The notes: generated from the letters alone by a model not told the origin. 9,197 bases of DNA from Draconibacterium sp. (GCA_030595485.1 JAUVDE010000109.1:1-9197); one strand, 5' to 3'. Numbered from the stretch's first letter, positions 1-6,065 are shown. Made by a program: numbers and translations.

Positions 1-54
1 ACACCGCTATCAGTGTAATGAGTAAAAAAATATACTAAAACATTAATAAGAATT

Positions 55-96
55 AAAAAAACGGCAAGTAATTTCGATGATGAGAAAAATACTTGC
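55..96 (-). terminator. Probable intrinsic terminator of the peptide/ATP-grasp/decarboxylase group
   Basis: Read on the minus strand, GCAAGTA (96-90) can pair perfectly with TACTTGC (70-64) across a 19-base loop, and after two bases a run of seven T follows (61-55). The hairpin lies about 70 bases after the stop codon of the decarboxylase gene, where the transcript would be expected to end. The stem is only 7 bp and the loop is long, so this is a modest prediction. The rest of positions 1-163 shows no convincing gene. Confidence 0.5.
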
Positions 97-163
97 GAGT
101 AGCTATTCAATACGGAAGAAAGAATTTCTTTACCTTGTAGGGTGCTGCCTCTCATTTACTTGT

Positions 164-1504
164 TTATTTCTTTATAGCTACTTCAAAACTTTGAAGGGAA
201 TCAAGGTTCTCTTTTCTCCTTATTACATGAGCTTTTCCTTCTAAATCAATCATTACCACATTCGGCCTGAAGGTAATAAACTGCATCCACTGTGTCATAT
301 TGTAAGCACCAACCCGCTCAATAACCAACTGGTCGCCAACTTTTGACTGTGGGAAATTTATTGCATCGCGAATCACATCAATGTTCATACAAAGCGGCCC
401 GTAAATGGTAGATTCTTCAACATGAGTTGAAACTTCTTTACTTGGGAATACACCTAAATTATACCAAAACGTAGTAAACAACAAATTCACGCCGGCATCA
501 ATAACCATTGTGCGACGGCCTTGTGTGGAGCGTTTATTTGCTAAAACTGTTGTTAACAAATACCCGGCATCGTCGACTAAGGCGCGACCGGTTTCCATAA
601 ATAAAACGGGTAAATTTTCGTGCGGTATTTCAGATGAAATTATAGCATTTGAAATGGCTTCGGCATATTCGTCAAACGAAGGACAGGTTTCTGACCCCGG
701 CATGTATGCACCTTTCAATGTATTTTTTGAGGCAAAACCACCACCTAAATCAATGTATTTTAACCAGTGGTCGAATTTGCGGTAAATTGCCATGTACAAA
801 TTCGACAATTTTGTAGCTGCCACGGCATAAGCAGAAGCAACCATAATATATGTTCCGATGTGGGTGTGCAAACCAATCATTTCCAGATTTTCTGCTAACA
901 TTATCCGGTTAATTGCGTTCCACGCTTCACCATTTTCGTAGTTAAAACCAAACCTGTCCCAAATAGGATAAATTCCTGCATCGAGGTTTACACGAATTGC
1001 AACTCGTGCTTTCTTATTGAGTTTGCGGGTAGTTTCAATCAGCAAATACAATTCATCGAAATGGTCGATGTGAATACATGCATTGTGGTTAATGGCAAGC
1101 GTTAAATCCTCTTCCGATTTTTCGGGACCATTAAAAATAATGTTCGACCCACTTACACCGTTGGAAAGTGCTTTTTGAAATTCGAAACCTGAAACAACTT
1201 CGGCCCACGAACCTTCGTCGTGAAAAACATTACAAACTGCATCTAAATAATTGGTTTTGTACGACCAGGCAAACTGCACTTTTGGGTAGCGGGTTTCAAA
1301 AGCACGTTTTGCTTCTGCATAAGTATCTCTGATTGTTTGTTCAGAAATAACAAATACCGGTGAACCAAAATCCTCCATTAATTTAGGAACCGGAATTCCA
1401 TCGATTTCAGAAATTATTCTTTGTTTTGCAGGCATTCCAAATTTATTGGGAACTCCTGCTGTTATTTTGCTAATAACTGGTTTTTCGTATTTTAACTTGC
1501 TCAT
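164..1504 (-). CDS. PLP-dependent decarboxylase, fold type III (diaminopimelate/ornithine decarboxylase family)
   Basis: A 446-residue enzyme of the alanine racemase-fold decarboxylases (LysA/ODC group 2), expected to remove an alpha-carboxyl group from an amino acid or amino-acid conjugate. The family signatures are intact: the PLP lysine in SYKTNY (K83), EVVSGFEFQKAL (102-113), GLHTHIGT (211-218), the phosphate-binding GGG (254-256), METGRALV (303-310), VIDAGVN (334-340), the active-site cysteine region GPLC..D (369-376) and GAY (399-401). The PLP-lysine motif differs from the usual YAVKAN of LysA, and the cysteine motif lacks the usual CES, so the substrate is probably not free diaminopimelate. 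The barrel domain normally begins near the segment at 31-55 (IDGIPVP...GSPVFVI). Residues 1-30 are an extra extension with YEKPVI and NKFGMP, resembling a short peptide leader. The gene sits 150 bp after an ATP-grasp gene with a palindromic repeat between them. An analogy is BtrJ/BtrK in butirosin synthesis, where an ATP-grasp ligase loads Glu on a carrier and a decarboxylase of this fold acts on it. Fold and cofactor are secure; the substrate is inference. Confidence 0.85.
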   Translation of the reverse strand: MSKLKYEKPVISKITAGVPNKFGMPAKQRIISEIDGIPVPKLMEDFGSPVFVISEQTIRDTYAEAKRAFETRYPKVQFAWSYKTNYLDAVCNVFHDEGSWAEVVSGFEFQKALSNGVSGSNIIFNGPEKSEEDLTLAINHNACIHIDHFDELYLLIETTRKLNKKARVAIRVNLDAGIYPIWDRFGFNYENGEAWNAINRIMLAENLEMIGLHTHIGTYIMVASAYAVAATKLSNLYMAIYRKFDHWLKYIDLGGGFASKNTLKGAYMPGSETCPSFDEYAEAISNAIISSEIPHENLPVLFMETGRALVDDAGYLLTTVLANKRSTQGRRTMVIDAGVNLLFTTFWYNLGVFPSKEVSTHVEESTIYGPLCMNIDVIRDAINFPQSKVGDQLVIERVGAYNMTQWMQFITFRPNVVMIDLEGKAHVIRRKENLDSLQSFEVAIKK

Positions 1505-1555
1505 TATTAATTATTTTTTGTTGCTATGCAGATTTAAATTAAATCTTATTGATTC

Positions 1556-1606
1556 ACAGTTCGACTCCGCTCACTGTGACCGTCACACTGAGCGAAGTCG
1601 AAGTGT
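1556..1606. repeat. 51-bp REP-like palindromic repeat
   Basis: Two 25-base arms (1556-1580 and 1582-1606) are inverted copies matching at 22 of 25 positions around a single central C. The arms carry TTCGACT, CGCTCA and TGTGAC, a combination I recognise from dispersed intergenic palindromes in many Bacteroidota genomes. It lies in the 150-bp gap between the ATP-grasp and decarboxylase genes. No T-run follows on either strand, so it is not an obvious terminator, but as RNA it would form a very stable stem that could affect mRNA decay or the relative output of the flanking genes. Confidence 0.8.
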
Positions 1607-1654
1607 ATTTTACGTAATTCATTTAATGTTATTTCTTTATCAAACATCAAAGTG

Positions 1655-2701
1655 TTAAATTTCTTTATTTATCGAAATAGCTGCAAACTTTTCTAAATCC
1701 ACAATCATGTCATAAGAATAACGTACAAACATTTTTCCTATTTTATACTCGGTCATTGGTTTAACATCCCAGCCCAGTGCCAGCTTTATTAAAGCGTCGG
1801 GAATATTTTGCCCGGCTCCAACTGCGAGGTAAACCCATGCCGGAATTCGGGGGTTAATTTCAATTAAATTATATTCCCCACTATTTGTTTTAATTAGCTC
1901 GAGCTCCATTCCGCCTTTCCATTTTGTTTTTTGGATTAGCATACGGGTAAGTTTCATCATTTTATCATCGGCCAGGGTAATTCCACCCCAGGCTTTTCCT
2001 TTGTCGGTAATATATTGTTTGCGCATGGGTACGGCAGCAATTGTATTTCCTTTTCCATCGCCCAGCGCAATTACATTTACTTCGGTACCTTTAACAAATT
2101 CCTGGGCAATTACCGGGAAACCCCATTTGGCTGAAATTTTAAAAAAGGCCTGTTTTACCTGCTCCTCATTTCCTGCTTCGTAGGCATCGTAAAATTGCCC
2201 TTTTATCATTACCGGGTAATCAAACTTATCCTCCATTTCAGAAATTTGCCCAACACTGCCAAGATTTATACTTCCCGGAACTTTCACTCCGTACTTCTCA
2301 CCATACTTTGCAAGCTGGTCTTTTTCGCGTTCCTGAAACTGTTTAAGCGAAGGTAAAAAAGTATGAATTCCCTGATCTAATAAACGTTGCTCGTATTTCA
2401 TAAAAGAAAAAAGCTCGGCATCGAAATTGGGAATCAACACATCAATTTTTTCTTGTTGATGAATTTGTTCAACCCGTTCAATTAATTCATCGGAACCCGA
2501 AGATGGGTAGGGAATTTGAAAAATACGGTCGCATAAATCTTCCATATAAATACCGGGTTCAAGGTTTTCATAAACCAGCCCAATTACTCGTACATCAAAA
2601 TCTTCAGACTCTTTTGCCCCGCGAATAACCGGCACTCCCGGTCCCGGATTGTCGGTATTATTTAATCCCGTAACTGCCAATGTTAGTTTTTGTTTCGACA
2701 T
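1655..2701 (-). CDS. ATP-grasp ligase (carbamoyl-phosphate-synthase-like / PylC-like)
   Basis: A 348-residue protein with ATP-grasp architecture. An N-terminal Rossmann-like pre-ATP-grasp domain (about 1-120) opens with a glycine-rich VTGLNNTDNPGPG. The ATP-binding domain (about 125-310) has an ATP-contacting lysine in YPVMIKG (K167), a hinge/acid stretch AQEFVKGTEVNV (199-210), the GGMELEL strand (263-269) and the magnesium-binding LIEINPR (279-285, with E281, N283 and R285). The last ~35 residues are a short tail. Such enzymes join a carboxylate, activated as acyl phosphate, to an amine or thiol. The gene starts 9 bp after the PqqD-like gene and is clearly co-transcribed with it. The neighbouring decarboxylase and peptide-binding protein suggest that it ligates an amino acid to a carrier or peptide. 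It could instead make a free dipeptide or modify a small metabolite; the sequence alone does not decide. Confidence 0.8.
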   Translation of the reverse strand: MSKQKLTLAVTGLNNTDNPGPGVPVIRGAKESEDFDVRVIGLVYENLEPGIYMEDLCDRIFQIPYPSSGSDELIERVEQIHQQEKIDVLIPNFDAELFSFMKYEQRLLDQGIHTFLPSLKQFQEREKDQLAKYGEKYGVKVPGSINLGSVGQISEMEDKFDYPVMIKGQFYDAYEAGNEEQVKQAFFKISAKWGFPVIAQEFVKGTEVNVIALGDGKGNTIAAVPMRKQYITDKGKAWGGITLADDKMMKLTRMLIQKTKWKGGMELELIKTNSGEYNLIEINPRIPAWVYLAVGAGQNIPDALIKLALGWDVKPMTEYKIGKMFVRYSYDMIVDLEKFAAISINKEI

Positions 2702-2710
2702 AATTCTATG

Positions 2711-2974
2711 TTATTTAAAATCCAAAGAATCGTCCTGTGCAATAATTTGGTGATGTTTTAACATCGCATAAAACTCGTAGTAATCTTTTTCCATAGTCAG
2801 GTCGTCCACGTCATATTTTTCAAGCATTACATTGCGGATACTTTCAAAATCTTTGTCTTCAGCAATTTGTTTTATTAACTCTAACCCGAATGGATTTAGA
2901 TTAAACGAATCGCCTGTTTTCGAATTAAAAACAAAACCATTGTCGCTAATTTTAATTTCTTCTGTGATCTTCAT
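2711..2974 (-). CDS. PqqD-like peptide-binding protein (RiPP recognition element fold)
   Basis: An 87-residue acidic protein with the PqqD layout. N-terminal beta strands carry the usual 'gfvFN..tGdsFnLN..G' pattern (13-29, FVFNSKTGDSFNLNPFG at 14-30), followed by a helix (LELIKQIAEDKDF), a second helix (ESIRNVMLEKYDVD) and a C-terminal helix (DYYEFYAMLKHHQII). In PQQ synthesis and many ribosomal peptide pathways this small winged-helix domain binds the leader of the precursor and presents it to the modifying enzymes. Here it stands alone, 9 bp before the ATP-grasp gene and 43 bp after a 35-codon ORF that could encode its ligand. The fold assignment rests on motif pattern and length. The role as peptide chaperone is family knowledge, and its partner here is unproven. 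Confidence 0.72.
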   Translation of the reverse strand: MKITEEIKISDNGFVFNSKTGDSFNLNPFGLELIKQIAEDKDFESIRNVMLEKYDVDDLTMEKDYYEFYAMLKHHQIIAQDDSLDFK

Positions 2975-3017
2975 ATTGTATTGATTTTTAACGTCTCTCT
3001 GTTGAATTAGTACTTAG

Positions 3018-3125
3018 TTATATTACAAAATTTTCAGCGAATTGTTCTTGTGAAGTAATTACATCTGAAGCACTTTTCTCAGAAAGTGATCTATTCTTAA
3101 CATATTTTTTTTTAGAACCCATCAT
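3018..3125 (-). CDS. Candidate small peptide gene (35 codons), possible carrier or precursor peptide
   Basis: Reading from ATG at 3125 (or the adjacent in-frame ATG at 3122) to TAA at 3018 gives 35 residues. The N-terminus is basic (MMGSKKKYVKNRSL), followed by SEKSASDVITSQEQF, and the peptide ends in AENFVI. It has no cysteine, no signal sequence and no membrane segment. It lies 43 bp upstream of the PqqD-like gene on the same strand and just after a strong inverted repeat, which is where a precursor or carrier peptide of such a group is usually found. The basic start followed by a Ser/Thr/Glu/Gln-rich second half fits a leader-plus-core peptide only loosely, and I cannot match it to a known family. 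No clear ribosome-binding site is seen, as is usual in Bacteroidota. A chance ORF of this length is quite possible in AT-rich DNA. Confidence 0.42.
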   Translation of the reverse strand: MMGSKKKYVKNRSLSEKSASDVITSQEQFAENFVI

Positions 3126-3139
3126 TTAATTTGAAGACA

Positions 3140-3185
3140 AAATTGGAATATTAACAAATAATATTTCCCGTTAATATTCCAATTT
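3140..3185. repeat. 16-bp perfect inverted repeat, terminator or operator
   Basis: AAATTGGAATATTAAC (3140-3155) and GTTAATATTCCAATTT (3170-3185) are perfect inverted copies around a 14-base spacer. On the minus strand the hairpin starts 39 bases after the lipoprotein stop codon and is followed by a short T-rich stretch, so it may be a weak, AU-rich terminator of that gene. It also ends only 14 bases before the small ORF start, so it could equally be an operator or an mRNA structure controlling the peptide group. No exact TAnnTTTG element was found on the minus strand between it and the small ORF. Confidence 0.8.
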
Positions 3186-3224
3186 AAAATATATTCTTCA
3201 ATTTATATATTTGCATTCAAGTTA

Positions 3225-4052
3225 TTATAATTCAACTGTTTCAGTAACATTGCCAACGCTAACAGTAACAATATTGTCACATTCACCATCGCCATAATTA
3301 ATTACTTTCAGGTCTTCGCCTTCGGTTGAAATTTCCATAATTCCACTAAGCGGATAAAAACAACCATTTTTATAAACTAATGCAGTAGTAATTTCCATTG
3401 TGTAACTTTTCTCATCAAGATTTATACCCGAACCCGAACCGGTTACTGCCCACACATCATCGGCAAACAAAAGGGTAGCTCCACCTTCAACTTGTTCGCT
3501 AAACTTTTCGCAAACCCAGGTAATTACCGATTCGTCAGGGTAAGTAAGTTTAGCATCGGTAACTTTTTTAGTAAAAGTTAAGTTGCCTCTTTCATTTAAT
3601 CCGGTGTTAAGCGTGGTTTTTACGCCTTCCATTTTATTGTCATTCATATAAAAATCTTCAAAAGTGATTTCTTTGAACGAACCTTCATTTTTCCACCAGT
3701 CGGATATACTTACATTAATTTTTCCTCTTTTGTTGTTACCAAGGAAACACTCACAATTTTCAGTACCATAGTCGAGCGTCCAATTACGTGGCCAAAATTC
3801 GCCATCTTCATTTTCGTGGATCGTTACTGATAAACAATCCACAAGAGTTGCCGATTTTAATCCATCATTGCTACTTGTTATTTCCTCTACCGTCGATAAC
3901 GAAAATGAATTAATCATGCTTATGTAATCGGATACTGTAGTTTTTGAAATTACTTCCTCGGCTGCAACATCATCTTTATTGCACGAATTGAGCATAAACA
4001 AACCTGCTGCTACTACTAAAAATAAACTTACTAGTTTTCTTAAATTTTTCAT
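3225..4052 (-). CDS. Lipoprotein of unknown function, probably surface exposed
   Basis: A 275-residue protein with a clear lipoprotein signal: basic MKNLRK, a hydrophobic core LVSLFLVVAAGLFML and the lipobox LNSC with lipidated Cys24. The residues after it, NKDD, resemble the Lys-Asp-Asp type export signal that sends lipoproteins to the cell surface in Bacteroidota. The mature part looks beta-rich. It has GNNKRGKINVSIS (105-117), a segment ITFEDFYMNDNKMEGVK (129-145), NLTF (157-160), GSGSGINLDEKSYTMEIT (205-222) and a closing NYGDGECDNIVTVSV (252-266). I associate this RGKI...EG...YGDG.CDN pattern with a family of uncharacterised Bacteroidota lipoproteins, from memory. Six further cysteines (73, 100, 102, 181, 231, 258) could form disulfides outside the cell. 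It is upstream of the peptide group on the same strand but separated by an inverted repeat, so membership in that operon is doubtful. No enzyme motif is visible. Confidence 0.8.
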   Translation of the reverse strand: MKNLRKLVSLFLVVAAGLFMLNSCNKDDVAAEEVISKTTVSDYISMINSFSLSTVEEITSSNDGLKSATLVDCLSVTIHENEDGEFWPRNWTLDYGTENCECFLGNNKRGKINVSISDWWKNEGSFKEITFEDFYMNDNKMEGVKTTLNTGLNERGNLTFTKKVTDAKLTYPDESVITWVCEKFSEQVEGGATLLFADDVWAVTGSGSGINLDEKSYTMEITTALVYKNGCFYPLSGIMEISTEGEDLKVINYGDGECDNIVTVSVGNVTETVEL

Positions 4053-4276
4053 GTTTTAATTATTTTAATTGTGTTTTTAAAAAACTTCTAATAATGGTTT
4101 GACACAATCCAGATTAAATACTTGCGATTGCCATGTGTTTTTTAAAGAAATTAGATTTTATCCGGTTTAAGCTCTTTTTAGAAATCTACTGAATGGGTCG
4201 AGTGAGGTGAACGACTGGAATGAAGTTACTGGAGGCACGGAGTAATTATTCATTAAAAACAGTTACGAGCGAATAA
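4053..4276. other. Divergent intergenic region between the lipoprotein gene and hipBA
   Basis: This stretch separates a leftward and a rightward gene and must hold the lipoprotein promoter, but I see no exact TAnnTTTG match facing left. Positions about 4190-4246 are noticeably richer in G than the surroundings, with repeated GAGTGAGGTGAACGACTGGA-like wording. This may be a worn remnant of a dispersed intergenic repeat, but I found no second copy in the window. No ORF with coding character and no tRNA or other structured RNA is apparent. Confidence 0.4.
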
Positions 4277-4293
4277 TAGCTATTATATTAGCT
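4277..4293. promoter_or_regulatory. Palindromic box 1 upstream of hipB, likely HipB operator
   Basis: TAGCTATTATATTAGCT is a near-palindrome with perfect AGCTA/TAGCT arms. It overlaps a perfect 14-bp palindrome, ATAATAGCTATTAT (4273-4286). A second copy lies 41 bp downstream, matching at 15 of 17 positions. Paired palindromes in front of an XRE antitoxin gene are the expected binding sites for HipB alone or with HipA. Confidence 0.62.
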
Positions 4294-4317
4294 GCTTAAT
4301 GTTCTTTTTAGTAATTT

Positions 4318-4334
4318 TAGCTAATATATTAGAT
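4318..4334. promoter_or_regulatory. Palindromic box 2 abutting the hipB start, likely HipB operator
   Basis: TAGCTAATATATTAGAT matches box 1 at 15 of 17 positions and contains the perfect 12-bp palindrome CTAATATATTAG (4321-4332). It ends directly before the ATG at 4335. A -7-like element, TAATTTTA (4312-4319, one mismatch to TAnnTTTG), overlaps its left edge, so a bound repressor would block transcription initiation. The 41-bp offset from box 1 is about four helical turns, which would place both dimers on the same face of the DNA. Confidence 0.62.
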
Positions 4335-4619
4335 ATGCACTTTATGTATTCATTAGAACCAAGTCCATTAGAAATCTGTTTAGAACTTGCCCAGAGACAT
4401 AAAACTTTGCGTAAAAAACTCAAGCTATCTCAATCTGAAATGGCAGAACGTTCAGGAGTATCTTTAGGTAGTCTTAAACGTTTCGAGAACACAGGAAAAG
4501 TCGCATTAGAATCGATGTTAAAGTTGACACACTTTTTAGGTAGATTAAACGATTTTGATGATGTTTTGCGACCAAAAGAAAACATGAATGACATTGAAAA
4601 ACTATTCACCAATAAATAA
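4335..4619 (+). CDS. hipB: HipB-like XRE antitoxin and autorepressor
   Basis: A small helix-turn-helix protein of the XRE/Cro family that should neutralise the HipA kinase encoded 5 bp downstream and repress the shared promoter. From ATG 4335 it has 94 residues. The HTH covers about 12-70, with SQSEMAERSGVSLGSLKRFENTG (32-54) as the turn and recognition helix, and an acidic tail ends in FTNK. The frame stays open upstream to an ATG at 4299, but that start would add a hydrophobic stretch and place the coding region across operator box 2, so I prefer 4335. ATG 4344 is also possible. Family assignment is supported by the adjacent hipA and by the length typical of HipB. Confidence 0.85.
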   Translation: MHFMYSLEPSPLEICLELAQRHKTLRKKLKLSQSEMAERSGVSLGSLKRFENTGKVALESMLKLTHFLGRLNDFDDVLRPKENMNDIEKLFTNK

Positions 4620-4624
4620 TAAAA

Positions 4625-5860
4625 ATGACAGGTATAACTAAAATATTTGTTTCGTTGCACATTGAAGGACGTAAATTTAGCGTTGGTGAACTGGTTCTAT
4701 CAAAACAAAATATTTACTTCCGATATAACTCTGATTTCTTACAAACAGGATTGAATATATCCCCAATAAAACTTCCCTTTAACGGAGGAATAATAGCTAC
4801 AGACAAAGAACCTTTTAATGGCATATTTGGTGTTTACAATGATTCACTTCCAGACGGCTGGGGTCGGTTATTATTAGAGAGAACTTTAATATCAAAAGGA
4901 ATTAATATTGCCCAAATAACTCCTCTCGACCGTTTAGCCTATGTTGGAATAAACGGGATGGGGGCATTGACTTACCAACCGGAAATAGAAACACAATCCG
5001 ACCTCTCCCTTATGCCTGATTTAGATTACATTGCAAATGAAACAAACCGCATTCTGCAAGGAACAAGTTCCGATATAATTGAAGAACTTTTTGTTCTTGG
5101 AGGTTCTTCGGGCGGAGCCAGGCCCAAAATATTTGTTGGATATAATCCTCAAACAAATGAATTAATTCATGGGACGAACAATCTACCTGAAGGATTTGAA
5201 GATTGGATAATCAAATTCCCATCATCATCTGATAATATGGAAATAGCAAAAATTGAATATGCTTACCATAAAATGGCAGTCAATGCCGGGATTGAAATGA
5301 GTGAATGCAAACTATTTGAAGGAAAATCGGGACAGGTATATTTTGGAACAAAAAGATTTGATAGGGTCGAAAACAACCGGCTTCATGTACATACCGCATC
5401 CGGCCTTATACACGACAACTTTAGAGCAAGTACCATGGACTACGGACATTTAATGGATTGCGCTTTTAGATTAGAAAAACACGTAAAAACATACGAAAAA
5501 GTTTTCAGGCTTGCAGCTTTTAATGTATTTGCTCACAACCGCGATGACCATAGTAAAAACTTCTCATTTCTGATGGATGTAAATGGTGAATGGACATTTG
5601 CCCCTGCCTACGACCTCACCTTTTCCTATTCATCCTATGGTTTCCATAGCACAATGATTGCCGGAGAAAGTCAAAATCCGGGAAAAAAGCATTTAATGAA
5701 ATTGGCACAACACTTTGGATTAAAAAATGGAGAAATGATTATCCATGAAGTTCAATGTGCAATTAAAGAATGGGATTCAATAGCTAAAGAATGTGGTATT
5801 AATAAAGACAATGTCAAAGAAATAAAAACGACAACTCAGAGACTTATGTCGGATTTCTGA
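4625..5860 (+). CDS. hipA: HipA-family serine/threonine kinase toxin
   Basis: A 411-residue, full-length HipA homologue. In E. coli HipA phosphorylates glutamyl-tRNA synthetase, stops translation and raises antibiotic tolerance; the target here is unknown. The N-terminal subdomain (about 1-115) includes GVYNDSLPDGWGRLLLER (69-86), a hallmark of the family. The kinase part has the glycine-rich loop LGGSSGGARPK (158-168) with serines that could be autophosphorylated, the ATP lysine region IIKFPS (195-200), KRFDR (243-247), the catalytic DDHSKNFSF (307-315, catalytic D307 and metal-binding N312) and APAYDL with the metal-binding D330 (326-331). Every residue expected for kinase activity is present, so the toxin looks functional. 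It follows hipB by 5 bp and is surely co-transcribed and repressed with it. The two-gene layout with one long HipA differs from the split HipBST arrangement. Confidence 0.92.
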   Translation: MTGITKIFVSLHIEGRKFSVGELVLSKQNIYFRYNSDFLQTGLNISPIKLPFNGGIIATDKEPFNGIFGVYNDSLPDGWGRLLLERTLISKGINIAQITPLDRLAYVGINGMGALTYQPEIETQSDLSLMPDLDYIANETNRILQGTSSDIIEELFVLGGSSGGARPKIFVGYNPQTNELIHGTNNLPEGFEDWIIKFPSSSDNMEIAKIEYAYHKMAVNAGIEMSECKLFEGKSGQVYFGTKRFDRVENNRLHVHTASGLIHDNFRASTMDYGHLMDCAFRLEKHVKTYEKVFRLAAFNVFAHNRDDHSKNFSFLMDVNGEWTFAPAYDLTFSYSSYGFHSTMIAGESQNPGKKHLMKLAQHFGLKNGEMIIHEVQCAIKEWDSIAKECGINKDNVKEIKTTTQRLMSDF

Positions 5861-5995
5861 TTTACTGCTACTTACAAGCACAATACTATGGTTTATAAAG
5901 AATTTGTGATATCCGTTTGTCACCGGCTTTTCTTAAAACTTGCGCAAGCTTTAAATAGAAAACAATAAAAAAATAAAGTTTCGATAATTAAGAAG

Positions 5996-6032
5996 AGAAG
6001 CCGCTTAATTTTCGGGCAGCTTCTACTTTTTT
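5996..6032 (+). terminator. Intrinsic terminator of hipBA
   Basis: AGAAGCCGC (5996-6004) pairs with GCAGCTTCT (6016-6024) at 8 of 9 positions over an 11-base loop, followed two bases later by six T (6027-6032). It lies 136 bases after the hipA stop and just before the promoter of the next unit. A separate 10-bp palindrome, CTTGCGCAAG (5939-5948), occurs further upstream in the same gap and has no T-run. Confidence 0.7.
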
Positions 6033-6065
6033 ATACCTACAGCTTTTAATTATAAATTCTATCTT

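Noticed and set aside
510..785. 91-codon plus-strand ORF opposite the decarboxylase
   Set aside because: It is fully antisense to a gene with intact motifs and shows no recognisable domain.
1546..1647. 33-codon minus-strand frame after the ATP-grasp gene as a genuine peptide gene
   Set aside because: More than half of its codons come from the REP-like palindrome, whose translation (FDFAQCD, SERSR) is a familiar product of the repeat itself. It is kept only as a finding and not annotated as a gene.
3206..3213. Exact TAnnTTTG (TATATTTG) on the plus strand
   Set aside because: It faces into the antisense side of the lipoprotein gene, with no plus-strand gene downstream for a kilobase. In such AT-rich DNA a chance match is the simpler explanation, though an antisense transcript cannot be excluded.
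4299..4334. Upstream ATG start for hipB at 4299
   Set aside because: It would add a hydrophobic stretch (MFFLVILANIL) not seen in HipB proteins and would place coding sequence over the second operator box; ATG 4335 or 4344 is more sensible.
5939..5948. CTTGCGCAAG palindrome after hipA as a terminator or attachment site
   Set aside because: It is a short palindrome with imperfect flanking pairing, no T-run and no second copy in the window to suggest an attachment site.
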